Origin: VYFG01 sp965248685
GTDB lineage: Bacteria > Pseudomonadota > Gammaproteobacteria > Arenicellales > Poriferihabitantaceae
Reading direction: 5' to 3'
Assembly (NCBI GenBank): GCA_965248685.1
Contig: CBDFKC010000003.1
Coordinates: forward strand, 248,001-312,000
Length of the DNA: 64,000 bases
Shown here: positions 9,654 to 18,652 of the stretch, piece after piece
Position numbering within the stretch: the stretch's first letter is position 1
Layout of the letters: each line of letters opens with the position of its first letter
The notes under the pieces: generated by a model
The model's database searches: none
The model's input: only the letters and a program-made list of their open reading frames with translations
Told to the model about the DNA's origin: nothing
Position numbers and translations under genes: made by a program

Positions 9654-9689
9654 ACTGATGCGGGATACCCCCAGGCAACCCGCATCAGT
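9654..9689 (-). promoter_or_regulatory. Intercistronic hairpin after binding-protein gene
   Basis: ACTGATGCGGG (9654-9664) pairs perfectly over 11 bp with CCCGCATCAGT (9679-9689), with a 14-base loop. It lies between the binding-protein gene and the permease genes. No T-run follows on the minus strand, so it more likely stabilises the upstream message or attenuates than fully terminates. Confidence 0.6.
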
Positions 9690-9719
9690 TTACCTTTCGA
9701 CTGATTGTCGCAAAGAGTG

Positions 9720-11300
9720 CTATGCACTGGTGAATCCGCGCAATAGTGGCAAGCCATCCGGACGGAATGCCGGTTTAATGGTGTTTCGATAGATAACAGG
9801 GGTTGCTTCGTGGGTAATAAACCGGAATGCGCCACTGTCTTCCATCAGGTCTTGCATGGTTTGATACATTTCACCGCGCTTCACGTTGTCGGTTTCCGCT
9901 TTAGCAGCAGCTTCCAATCGATCAAACTCGGGATCGCTGTAACGTTCCCAGTTCCAGATACCTTTTTGATCAGTTATAAACCAAGCAGTGGCATAGGAAG
10001 GATCTGGCGCCATGGAGTATCGGTTTAAAATGAGTTGAACATCTTTATAGCGCTCACCGCTGCTGGAATCTCCCAAGGACCAGAAGGCACCCGATTCATG
10101 CAAATTGACTTCGACGTTAATGCCGGCCTGGGCGCAGGTTGCTTGTACGACCTGGGCTGTGGTGACATTGGCGGCCTTGTTTAGCACATCCAAAGTCACG
10201 TTTGCACTAGAGAGTCCAGCAGCTGCCATGTATTCTTTTGCCTTCGCAATATTCATTTCTGGCGGAATATTACTATTCGCTCGATTGCCAATTAAACCGG
10301 GTGCAATGATGCCGGTAGCAGGTTCCGCGGCACCAAAATATGACGCCTGCAGAATCGATGGCACGTCAATGCAATGTTGAACCGCCTTGCGTAAATTTGC
10401 ATCGGCCATTACTTCATTTTCAACATTCATTCCAACCCACACATAGTACAGCGATGGATATTCCTCAATGGTTGAATTGGCAGGAGGCGAAGATTTCAGG
10501 TTTCCAACGGATCCCAATGAAACCCGGGTGCAGTCAATATCTCCAGACTCAAAGGCGATTTGTGCGGTATTTTCATCGTCGATAGGAAAAATTTGAATTT
10601 CATCAAACGCAGCTTCACCGCCATGCCAATCTGGATTGCGCACCAAAATGGTTTTTTGCTTTGGTTGCCATTCCTGATGCAAATAGGGCCCAGACACACA
10701 AGGGGTAGTGGTATCTACTTTTCCACCGGCTTCCTCCCAGGCCTTTTTACTGATAATGTTTCCAACGATATAGGGTAATGCGATATTCCATGCTGGTGGA
10801 AAGGGTTCATTGAAGACAATGGTGCCTTCGTATTTTCCTTCCACAGTGACTTCCTTTAATGAACCCCAGTCTGGCGTATTGGTTGACTCTAAAGCTTCAT
10901 CCAGAATACGTTCATAAGAGTATTTCACATCTTCCGCAGTCATCTCACCGTAACCGCCGGTAAACATGATTCCTGACTTTAACTTGAACTTAATTCGGGT
11001 ATCGTCTACTTGCTCAATGGACTCAGCGGCATCGAGATCGTATCCCCATTCGCGACCCGGCTTGTACTGGATTAGCTTGCTATAAATACTGCTTTGAATT
11101 TCTTCATCGACAATACCTTGAGAAAAGGCCGGATCCAAACTTCGCATGTCTGCGTAGGTTCGAATCTTTAAAATCTTTTGGCCTTGGGCATAGATGACTT
11201 CGGAAAAACCAGCCGTCACAGCGGCAACACCTAACGCGCCTGTTGCCTTGATAAATTGTCGTCTGTTTTCATTTGACAACCTGGTACTTTGTTTCTTCAT
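9720..11300 (-). CDS. Tat-exported ABC substrate-binding protein, family 5 (peptide type)
   Basis: A periplasmic binding protein of the DppA/OppA family (SBP_bac_5). The N-terminus has a twin-arginine signal (NRRQFIKATG) and a hydrophobic stretch ending near YAQG. The start at 11300 has GAGGAG 8 bases upstream; an earlier in-frame start five codons away lacks this. It heads an operon of two permeases, two ATPases and a hydrolase. Family 5 proteins bind di- or oligopeptides, but also opines and other small compounds, so the ligand is inferred from the neighbouring hydrolases. Confidence 0.88.
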   Translation of the reverse strand: MKKQSTRLSNENRRQFIKATGALGVAAVTAGFSEVIYAQGQKILKIRTYADMRSLDPAFSQGIVDEEIQSSIYSKLIQYKPGREWGYDLDAAESIEQVDDTRIKFKLKSGIMFTGGYGEMTAEDVKYSYERILDEALESTNTPDWGSLKEVTVEGKYEGTIVFNEPFPPAWNIALPYIVGNIISKKAWEEAGGKVDTTTPCVSGPYLHQEWQPKQKTILVRNPDWHGGEAAFDEIQIFPIDDENTAQIAFESGDIDCTRVSLGSVGNLKSSPPANSTIEEYPSLYYVWVGMNVENEVMADANLRKAVQHCIDVPSILQASYFGAAEPATGIIAPGLIGNRANSNIPPEMNIAKAKEYMAAAGLSSANVTLDVLNKAANVTTAQVVQATCAQAGINVEVNLHESGAFWSLGDSSSGERYKDVQLILNRYSMAPDPSYATAWFITDQKGIWNWERYSDPEFDRLEAAAKAETDNVKRGEMYQTMQDLMEDSGAFRFITHEATPVIYRNTIKPAFRPDGLPLLRGFTSA

Positions 11301-11688
11301 AGTTATTCTCCTCAATTCAACTTGTATGTGTTAATGGTTCGGTTACAGCGAGGCTTGGAGCATCTCTGGATTCACTCTAGCATAGCGATCAAACTCCAGC
11401 CATTTCGCATTCTACCGCTATTGTGCGTCACAATGCTTCACTCCTTTAGATCGATTTTCGGTGTTAACCTGGAATCAAATATGATGGATAAAATGCCCTA
11501 AGACATCGAACATATAGAGCATTGCTGGAGAACTGTAGGCGAAGTGTACGCTTGTCCACCCGGATATTGCCCCATGTTAATTCGGACGCGGCGCCGGTTT
11601 CCGCAATCCCAGTGTAGGGTCCTGATCTAGATGCACTAATCAGGACCGCCCAATTATCCAAGGACTTGTTCTTGAATAAAAGGTAAAT
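11301..11688. other. Intergenic region between M81 gene and peptide operon
   Basis: This 388-base interval on the minus strand should hold the promoter for the peptide ABC operon. It contains a good ribosome-binding site close to 11310 and a 9-bp hairpin at 11618-11647. No convincing protein gene is seen, and I could not fix promoter boxes with confidence. Confidence 0.5.
11618..11647. terminator. Hairpin downstream of the M81 gene
   Basis: GGTCCTGAT (11618-11626) and ATCAGGACC (11639-11647) form a perfect 9-bp stem with a 12-base loop, 42 bases after the M81 stop codon. No T-run follows on the minus strand, so it is a weak terminator or an RNA-stabilising element. Confidence 0.45.
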
Positions 11689-13230
11689 TTACCGCGCGTC
11701 ACAATACTCAGTAATATGTTGATGAGTGCGGGTATGAGGCGCCACACGAACTTCGTTATCGAGTGGGTAAATAGGCCGATTTAAATGTTTGAAACCAAAT
11801 TGGCTATAGTCAGAGCTACATATTCCCGGACCAGCTGCCAACACGATATGCCTCGCAATTGAATCAAATCCTGCGCGGAAGTGTTGTCTCGACTTGAGCA
11901 AAATGAATCGCTGTTGGTTCAAATCAATTCCGGCATGCGTAAAGCAACCAGGATCATAGGGCTCCCAGCGTTGCTCGCATACCACCAACTGTAAAATATC
12001 ATTGCTGATTACTGCGGTTCGCCCCAGGTTAACTATTAAGCCTGTTTGCATTGAACCAGTTATGCCAAACCTGCCATCCGTTATAGCCGTGACTTCGCCA
12101 GTAACTGTCATACTGCACCCAACATGTCCAACTGCAGGAACACTGGTGTTACCCCCGACGTTGAGCGAAATGGTCGCACCAATTCCAGCTTTCACCAATA
12201 TTGAAACCGCTGCCGGATCCCAGATCGGACCGGCGACAATGCCGGACATTCCTGCAGTCACCATTTGGTCCAGCACGGTGAGATCGTCGCCATTCCCTCC
12301 GGCCCCACAATTGTCACCGTGATCGGCGATCACTACCGGGAATTCCTCACATTCATTTGCCCATGCAATGGAGTCCTTCGACTCTTCCGGCATATAGATA
12401 AAATCGGCGCGTCTTTGCCACGCCATTTCACAGAGCTTGTTGACTAGCGAACTACCGTTTTCACTTGATGCCGGTTCAACGGTAAGTACCGCCAACGACA
12501 CATGCGGAATATCAGCTAGAGGGAAACCGCCAAAAATAGAAGCATTCATTACATTGCCACTATCAACAGCAGCTATCGCCGTATCCATAATATCCTTCAT
12601 GGGTTGCCGCAATGGCGTTTGCATAATCAAGTGACTCATCATAGGCAGCGTGCCCCAGCACAATCGGTATGCACCGCCAGTATCCAACAACTTGAATAAT
12701 GATCGCGCAGCTCGCTGACCTGTTTGGTACATATCTATATGCGGATACGTTCGATATCCATCTATCACCGTACAGTTTCGCACCATCTTCGCGGTCAAGT
12801 TGGTGTGAAAATCCAACGCCACAGCAATGGGCAAGTCAGGCGCTATCTGCCTTACTCGTTGCAGCAATTCCCCTTCACCGTCGTCATACGATTGGGTCAC
12901 CATCGCGCCGTGTAAATCCAGAAGCAAGGCGTCGCAACCCTGCGCCACCGCATCACAGATAGCTCGTGAGATAAACTCAAAAGCATCGTCATTAACAAAA
13001 CCACTGGGCTCAGCATAAGCCGCTATAGGTATGGTTATGTCCGCATTATGTTGCTTGGCCACATCCAACAAACCTGCGAACGCAAAATCTGCATGACCAT
13101 ATAGCTCGGTAGCTTGCTCGCCTGTTGGTGGCAAGGCTAAGCCAACGCCACTTGCAAAAGCATCAATCGGCGTGAGCAAAGACGAAAAAGTATTGGTCTC
13201 GTGCTGCATCATCGCAACCACACATCGCAT
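11689..13230 (-). CDS. M81-family metallopeptidase (MlrC-like)
   Basis: A 513-residue protein of the MlrC family, whose founding member degrades the linear products of microcystin. The zinc-site motifs are visible: MQHETNTFS at the N-terminus, DLHGAM (Asp105, His107) and DFHTN (His142). ADHGDNCGAGGNGD in the middle is also a family hallmark. No signal peptide is present. AAGGAG precedes the ATG. It lies upstream of, and in the same direction as, the peptide importer. Most M81 proteins are not microcystin enzymes, so I infer only hydrolysis of a small peptide or amide. Confidence 0.85.
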   Translation of the reverse strand: MRCVVAMMQHETNTFSSLLTPIDAFASGVGLALPPTGEQATELYGHADFAFAGLLDVAKQHNADITIPIAAYAEPSGFVNDDAFEFISRAICDAVAQGCDALLLDLHGAMVTQSYDDGEGELLQRVRQIAPDLPIAVALDFHTNLTAKMVRNCTVIDGYRTYPHIDMYQTGQRAARSLFKLLDTGGAYRLCWGTLPMMSHLIMQTPLRQPMKDIMDTAIAAVDSGNVMNASIFGGFPLADIPHVSLAVLTVEPASSENGSSLVNKLCEMAWQRRADFIYMPEESKDSIAWANECEEFPVVIADHGDNCGAGGNGDDLTVLDQMVTAGMSGIVAGPIWDPAAVSILVKAGIGATISLNVGGNTSVPAVGHVGCSMTVTGEVTAITDGRFGITGSMQTGLIVNLGRTAVISNDILQLVVCEQRWEPYDPGCFTHAGIDLNQQRFILLKSRQHFRAGFDSIARHIVLAAGPGICSSDYSQFGFKHLNRPIYPLDNEVRVAPHTRTHQHITEYCDAR

Positions 13231-13352
13231 AAATTTGCTCCTTGGAAAACCGTCAGACTACCTTAAGCAAAATAGCTATGGCAACTTCGCATTTTGGCGC
13301 TCATTGACGCTGTTTGCAAAAGCCGTGAAATGAATAGAAAGTTCTGTAAAAA

Positions 13353-14183
13353 TTATTGGTTATACGCCGTCAGCATAAAGTCAGCGGGGCCAATATCGTT
13401 GGCAATTCGCTTTTTTATGTCGTCACTGATTCGATTACTGTCCATTTTGTATAAACTACAACTCGTCAGCGCTTGACGGATATCAATAGTCTTACCCAGA
13501 AATTCGTACTCGACTCTTGTCGCCCTGGGTGTACGGGTATGATGGCTGCCCACGCCACAAGTAATCCCTGACATGAAATCCAGACTCGACCGATAACAGG
13601 GATACAATGCTGTATAACAAATCATTTCATTACTCAGCGTTTCAATGTCGGTAATATATATCCGGTCTGCTAAATATATTACCACTCCGGAATATTTGAA
13701 TCGTTGGCGAATTGCATTTTCGTTGGATTTATCCCAAAGATGTTCAATGCTGCTGGTATAAAATCTGTCACCATCGCGATACAGTTTTAGCAATGACGAA
13801 ATGATGTAACCTGGATAGCCCAGGGAGTGAAAATAAAGTCGGTAGTAGCCTATATAGCGATCCAGTAGCAAATTAGACGCTGGCAAGTTTTCTAACAACA
13901 GGTCAATGCTGCTATTAGATTTAGTATTTAAAGGCTTACCCTGTTTTCTGACTTCAATGACATCCTGGAAACTTTTTTCATCGAGCAACAGAACTTCTTT
14001 CTCGATATCAAAAAAAGAACATATTTTTTCCAAATTGTGCCTTGAGGGAGACACATTGCCGCTGAGGTATTTATTGAACTGTTGTCGGTTAATACCAATC
14101 GATCTACAGACATGTGCAACCGAGGCATATTGATCGCAAAGCGCACGGATATTACAACCTAAAATATTAGCACTTTTTTTCAT
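13353..14183 (-). CDS. XRE-type transcriptional regulator with unknown C-terminal domain
   Basis: About 276 residues. The first 65 form a helix-turn-helix of the Cro/C1 type (VAHVCRSIGINRQQFNKYL). The remaining 200 residues resemble no sensory domain that I recognise; they are rich in Tyr and Leu and contain GVGSHHTRTPRATRVEYEF. The start is probably ATG at 14183, although a TTG at 14195 is possible; neither has a strong ribosome-binding site. A 22-bp perfect inverted repeat lies 30 bases upstream, consistent with autoregulation. Its targets could be the peptide block, the flavoprotein gene at 14548, or both. Confidence 0.75.
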   Translation of the reverse strand: MKKSANILGCNIRALCDQYASVAHVCRSIGINRQQFNKYLSGNVSPSRHNLEKICSFFDIEKEVLLLDEKSFQDVIEVRKQGKPLNTKSNSSIDLLLENLPASNLLLDRYIGYYRLYFHSLGYPGYIISSLLKLYRDGDRFYTSSIEHLWDKSNENAIRQRFKYSGVVIYLADRIYITDIETLSNEMICYTALYPCYRSSLDFMSGITCGVGSHHTRTPRATRVEYEFLGKTIDIRQALTSCSLYKMDSNRISDDIKKRIANDIGPADFMLTAYNQ

Positions 14184-14547
14184 TGTTTGAATCAATGGTC
14201 AAAACGCAGGCTAGTGTAGTGTATTAAACATATTTTATGTATCAATATGTTTAATACACTACACTTGATTATTCATTGTTTGTTCGGTCTGTCAGGAGTA
14301 TCGTAACGACCCGTCGGGCTACAAGTTTGCTTCCCCGAATTCAACTTTTGTTCAAGGAAATATGGGAAATTACGTCCCTTGAAAATTATGGTCTGGGAAC
14401 CTACACCCATCCCTCGACGACCCCAGCCAACGATTGTGAAATGGTCGCGAACTTTTAGTCGTTGATGCAGCAACTTCAGTGAGTAATCATTGCAAGATAA
14501 ATGTATTCTCGGAGAAGCTGTGAAGATTATGGGACATAATTCAGAAC
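14184..14547. promoter_or_regulatory. Divergent regulatory region
   Basis: This 364-base region separates the minus-strand regulator from the plus-strand flavoprotein gene, so it must hold promoters in both directions. The 22-bp inverted repeat is its main feature. The part from about 14270 to 14540 shows no gene or further clear repeat. Confidence 0.55.
14213..14265. repeat. 22-bp perfect inverted repeat (candidate operator)
   Basis: The left arm 14213-14234 and right arm 14244-14265 are exact reverse complements over 22 bp with a 9-base spacer. The core of each arm reads GTGTAGTGTATTAAACATA or its complement. It lies 30 bases upstream of the XRE regulator's ATG and about 280 bases before the divergent flavoprotein gene. 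No T-run follows. Position and symmetry favour an operator; an RNA hairpin is the alternative. Confidence 0.7.
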
Positions 14548-16614
14548 ATGTCGGCCAATAAAAGCAACATGACAACAAATAGCAGATATAAAGCGGTATT
14601 TCAGCCGTTAAAGCTCAAACATCTAACGTTAAAAAATCGCATTTTAAGCACTTCCCATGCACCCTCTTATGCTGAGGACGGTAAACCACAGCTCAAATAT
14701 CAGCTCTATCATGAGGAGAAGGCCAAAGGCGGATTGGCCCTAACAATGTTTGGCGGTGCTTCGGCGATCGCACCGGACTCACCCCCTTCGTTCGGTCAGC
14801 TTTATGTCGGGGATGACAGCATCGTTTCGCATTTTCGCGCTTTCGCGAAACGCATTCATAAATACGATGTAGCGCTGATGTGTCAGTTAAGTCACGCTGG
14901 TAGACGTACTGTCACTAACCATGGGGGATGGTTGCCAGCGCTGTCAACAACATCGGTAAAAGAACCCGCGCATGGGTCGTTCCCCAAGGTGATTGAGGAT
15001 ACTGATATCCACAGAATTATCAAAGCCTACGGCGCAGCAGCTAGGCGCTGCAAAGAAGGCGGTCTGGATGGTTGCGAATTATTGGTCAGTGGTCACCTGA
15101 TAGGCCAATTTTGGTCCCCGGTAGTTAACCAACGAAATGATGAGTATGGTGGTTCGTTAGATAATCGCATGCGCTTTGGTCTGCAGGTTCTTGAGGAGAT
15201 CCGCCTTCAGGTTGGTGATGATTTTATTGTAGGTCTTCGCTTCACTGCTGATGAGTTTGTCGATGGGGGTTTGAATATCGAAGAGTCAGTCAAGATTGCA
15301 CAACTCCACGAACGCAGCGGTCTGGTAGACTTTTTAAATATAAACGGTGGCAATAACTGGACTCATGCCGGCGTCTCTGCGGCAGTGCCTGGAATGGCTT
15401 ACCCCGGCTCAACCTATTTGCACATTGCCGGTAGAATCCGTACCGAAGTATCCCTACCCGTGTTTCACGCGGCACGCATTGGTGATCTCGACAGTGCTGA
15501 ACATGCATTGCAAGCAGGACTGGTCGACATGGTCGGTATGACTCGTGCTCACATAGCCGACCCTTATTTGATCGCCAAACATTTGGCCGGACGCGATGAG
15601 GACATTCGTCCCTGTGTTGGTGCTGGCTACTGTATCGACCGTATTTATACAGGCCGTGATGCATTGTGCATTCACAATGCTGCTACTGGCCGCGAACAGC
15701 ACCTGCCTCAGATATTTTCTCACGCTTCTAAAAGCCAAAAAGTGGTGGTTGTGGGAGGAGGCCCAGGTGGTTTGGAATCGGCACGTGTGGCCGCCGAGCG
15801 TGGTCATGAAGTCGTGCTATTTGAGGCAACTGGTGCACTGGGAGGTCAAGTATTGTTGGCTGCAGAAGCAGCCTGGCGGCGTGATTTGATTGGCATTGTA
15901 CGCTGGCTACAATATCGCGTGGAATCGCTAGGCGTTGATATTCGCTACAACGTTCTGGCGGACAGTTCGGAAGTGCTGGCGGAAGACCCACAAATTGTTA
16001 TTATCGCGTGCGGCGGGGTTCCTAACTCTGAGTTGGTACCCGGAGGACATTTAGCCGACAGCAGCTGGGATGTGCTTGGCCGGCATGTCATTGCAGGGGA
16101 TAACGTATTGGTTTATGACGACAACGGTGATCATCAGGGCGTTTCAGTTGCTGAGGTGTTAGCCGAATCAGCGGGCAAGGTTGAATTGGTTACTCCGGAA
16201 CGACAAATTGGTCGCGATATCGGCGCCACCAACATCGCGGTTCACCTGCGCAATTTGTATAAATATGGAGTGCAACTAACTCCAAACGAGCGTTTGCAAA
16301 ACATCGAACAAATGGATGCAAAGCTTAAGGTTACTCTATGCAATGAGTACAGTGATGAAACCAGCGAACGAATAGTTGATCAGATAATAGTTGAATGTGG
16401 CACCTTGCCAATGGCAGATTTATACTTTGCGTTACGCGAGGCGTCTCGCAACCATGGTGAGATTGACCTATCCGCATTCGCAGACTGCCGCCTGGAACCG
16501 ATTGAGCGCAACCCTTCAGGTAAGTTTATGCTGTGTCGAATTGGCGACGCCGTCGCCAGCCGTAATATTCATGCGGCAATTTATGATGCAATACGCATCG
16601 CCAATAATATATAG
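14548..16614 (+). CDS. OYE-family FMN/Fe-S/FAD oxidoreductase, N-methylproline-demethylase-like
   Basis: A 688-residue protein with the dienoyl-CoA reductase/dimethylamine dehydrogenase architecture: an FMN TIM barrel (1 to about 345), a cysteine cluster, then an FAD/NAD(P)-binding module starting with VVVVGGGPGGLESARVA near residue 400. Its barrel motifs (TSHAPSYAEDG, YHEEKAKGG, LSHAGRRT, SGHLIGQFWSP) recall proteins of the stachydrine and proline-betaine pathways that demethylate N-methylproline; this is from memory. The cluster shows only three cysteines, at about 356, 362 and 374 (CVGAGYC...C). No downstream partner is on its strand. A second ATG at 14569 is possible. Confidence 0.82.
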   Translation: MSANKSNMTTNSRYKAVFQPLKLKHLTLKNRILSTSHAPSYAEDGKPQLKYQLYHEEKAKGGLALTMFGGASAIAPDSPPSFGQLYVGDDSIVSHFRAFAKRIHKYDVALMCQLSHAGRRTVTNHGGWLPALSTTSVKEPAHGSFPKVIEDTDIHRIIKAYGAAARRCKEGGLDGCELLVSGHLIGQFWSPVVNQRNDEYGGSLDNRMRFGLQVLEEIRLQVGDDFIVGLRFTADEFVDGGLNIEESVKIAQLHERSGLVDFLNINGGNNWTHAGVSAAVPGMAYPGSTYLHIAGRIRTEVSLPVFHAARIGDLDSAEHALQAGLVDMVGMTRAHIADPYLIAKHLAGRDEDIRPCVGAGYCIDRIYTGRDALCIHNAATGREQHLPQIFSHASKSQKVVVVGGGPGGLESARVAAERGHEVVLFEATGALGGQVLLAAEAAWRRDLIGIVRWLQYRVESLGVDIRYNVLADSSEVLAEDPQIVIIACGGVPNSELVPGGHLADSSWDVLGRHVIAGDNVLVYDDNGDHQGVSVAEVLAESAGKVELVTPERQIGRDIGATNIAVHLRNLYKYGVQLTPNERLQNIEQMDAKLKVTLCNEYSDETSERIVDQIIVECGTLPMADLYFALREASRNHGEIDLSAFADCRLEPIERNPSGKFMLCRIGDAVASRNIHAAIYDAIRIANNI

Positions 16615-16716
16615 CCGGAATTTATCATCAAGACGAATTTGCCCCTATAATGAAAATTAAATTACCAGGGCAAAGTCAAAACAGTTTGTTCTTATTTATA
16701 GGTTGTCATGGTAGAG

Positions 16717-16755
16717 GTAAAAAACCGCATGACCCCAGGCCATGCGGTTTAATTT
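16717..16755. terminator. Bidirectional rho-independent terminator
   Basis: AAACCGCATG (16722-16731) and CATGCGGTTT (16741-16750) form a perfect 10-bp stem with a 9-base loop. A's precede it and T's follow, so it can act on both strands. It lies between the convergent flavoprotein and binding-protein genes. Confidence 0.85.
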
Positions 16756-16785
16756 AACCCAGTTCTCGATTATCCGTTAGTCGGT

Positions 16786-18405
16786 TTACGCCCTCCAGGC
16801 AAACTCTGGCCATTCGCAGCCACCTACCGGGCCAATAGGAATTCGCGGAATACCCATGATATCTGCGCGAACACCATCATTCACATTAGCAAAGGCAGGG
16901 ACCACAATACCACTATTTTCATGTACCAGTGTTTGCATTTCACAATACATCTCATGGCGTTTAACCGGGTCCAATTCCGCCAGGGATGATGATAGCAATA
17001 CACCCATACGGTCATTATTCCAATGGGTATCGTTCCATGCCGCTCCCGGCGCAAATTGCACTGATAACTGTGCATTAACTGTTGGACGCATCAACCAATT
17101 CACAACATTGACCGGTTCTTGCATCCAAACTGCACCCCAGTAGCCATCGGCCGGCACTTTTTTGATTTCAAGCTTGAACCCGATCTTGGACAGATTAGCC
17201 TGCATCATCAGTACAATTTGTTCAATCCCAATCGACACTGGTGCAACATGGATAGTAGCAGTGTCGATTCCAGATTTAGCCAAATGATGCTTTGCCTTAT
17301 CGGGATCGTAGGCACGTTGAGGCAATTCATGGCAGAAGTCAGTGCCATGAGCCGCTGAAATCGGATGGTCATTGCCCATCGTACCGCGCCCTTTCAGAAT
17401 GCGTTTAACAATACGCTCACGATCCTGAATGTATTGCATTCCCTTAACGAAGTCGTCATTGCTTCCAGGCATAGTACTCTTCAGGCAACAAATTCCAATT
17501 TGTTGCGCCGCCGGTACCGACAACAGGTTGACACCCTCGGCATCTTCGATTTGTCTGAAAGCACTGGGTTCGATCGAAATCCCCATATCAACGTCACCTG
17601 CGATAACCGCATTAACCCGGGCTACCGGATCCGTGATAGCGGTAATTTCACATGCATCAAGATTAGGGCCATCGCGCCAGTAGTTTTCGTTACGGGTATG
17701 AACAGATTTTATTCCTGGCTCGAAAGCTTCGGTGACAAATGGTCCGGTACCAATGCCGTCTCCTTTTGAGCCATCTTTTACGATCTTCGCCTGGAACAAA
17801 CCAAGCAAAGACGGCAAGTCGGCATTCGACGTATTCATAATCGCTTTGGCTTCAAACGGTCCTGTTTTCTTCCATTCCTTAACCGAAGCGACAACAGATT
17901 TAAATACCGAAGTCGAATCATCACCCAGATGCCGGTTCATACTATAAACGATGTCATCTGCGGTGAGTTTTGCCCCATCATGGAAAGTAACCCCCTGACG
18001 AATTTTAAAGGTCCACTCGGTCGCGTTTCCATTTGGCTCAAATGACTCGGCCAACTCGGGCTGCGGTATCAGGCTTTCGTCCAACTGACACAAGTTGTTA
18101 TAGATAACCCGGCCTCGCGTATAGTCGGTTCCAGAAGTAAACAGAATTGGATCAAGCTGATCATCCGGTCCTTGAACATTTCCAGCCCAGCGAACCGAAC
18201 CACCTTTTTTTGGAGTCGCAGCGATAGCAGCATGCTGATCTGAAAATATCTGATACGCTGCTGATGCGGTAAATCCACTGGCCATGATCATTTTGAGCAC
18301 ATCACGACGACCCCATCCTCTTTCAATTGCTTTGCGATATCGGGCTTTATCGACAGATTCGAGTCTGCCTACCTGCGCATCAATTTCAGATTTTTTGTTA
18401 CTCAT
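16786..18405 (-). CDS. ABC substrate-binding protein, family 5 (dipeptide type)
   Basis: About 539 residues. The chosen start at 18405 has GGAG eight bases upstream, whereas a longer frame from 18495 has none. The N-terminus carries a twin-arginine-like stretch (ERGWGRRDVLKMIM) followed by a hydrophobic region, so Tat export is likely. The body fits SBP_bac_5 (VRWAGNVQGPDDQLDP, TADDIVYSMNRH). No permease gene adjoins it. It either shares the peptide permeases at 7.8-9.6 kb or uses another locus. It follows the M24 hydrolase gene by 247 bases on the same strand, so the two may handle the same ligand. Confidence 0.86.
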   Translation of the reverse strand: MSNKKSEIDAQVGRLESVDKARYRKAIERGWGRRDVLKMIMASGFTASAAYQIFSDQHAAIAATPKKGGSVRWAGNVQGPDDQLDPILFTSGTDYTRGRVIYNNLCQLDESLIPQPELAESFEPNGNATEWTFKIRQGVTFHDGAKLTADDIVYSMNRHLGDDSTSVFKSVVASVKEWKKTGPFEAKAIMNTSNADLPSLLGLFQAKIVKDGSKGDGIGTGPFVTEAFEPGIKSVHTRNENYWRDGPNLDACEITAITDPVARVNAVIAGDVDMGISIEPSAFRQIEDAEGVNLLSVPAAQQIGICCLKSTMPGSNDDFVKGMQYIQDRERIVKRILKGRGTMGNDHPISAAHGTDFCHELPQRAYDPDKAKHHLAKSGIDTATIHVAPVSIGIEQIVLMMQANLSKIGFKLEIKKVPADGYWGAVWMQEPVNVVNWLMRPTVNAQLSVQFAPGAAWNDTHWNNDRMGVLLSSSLAELDPVKRHEMYCEMQTLVHENSGIVVPAFANVNDGVRADIMGIPRIPIGPVGGCEWPEFAWRA

Positions 18406-18652
18406 ATTCTTTATCTCCTCGTTTGGTTGGTACATTTGAAACGATAAGTCGAAGAGCCAGAGACTAAAATGTGTATGTTTGCTCGTCTCCAACAATGTCT
18501 CAGATCGACACTTCGGTTAGATCCAGATTCTGACAAATCGTATAGGCATTATTACCTGTCCCGTCTAGAAATTCAAAATTTATCGAAACCACTCACCGCC
18601 AGAGTCAAATATTATCGCTTCCAATGAATCGCTCACCCTGTTTTTCTAACCA

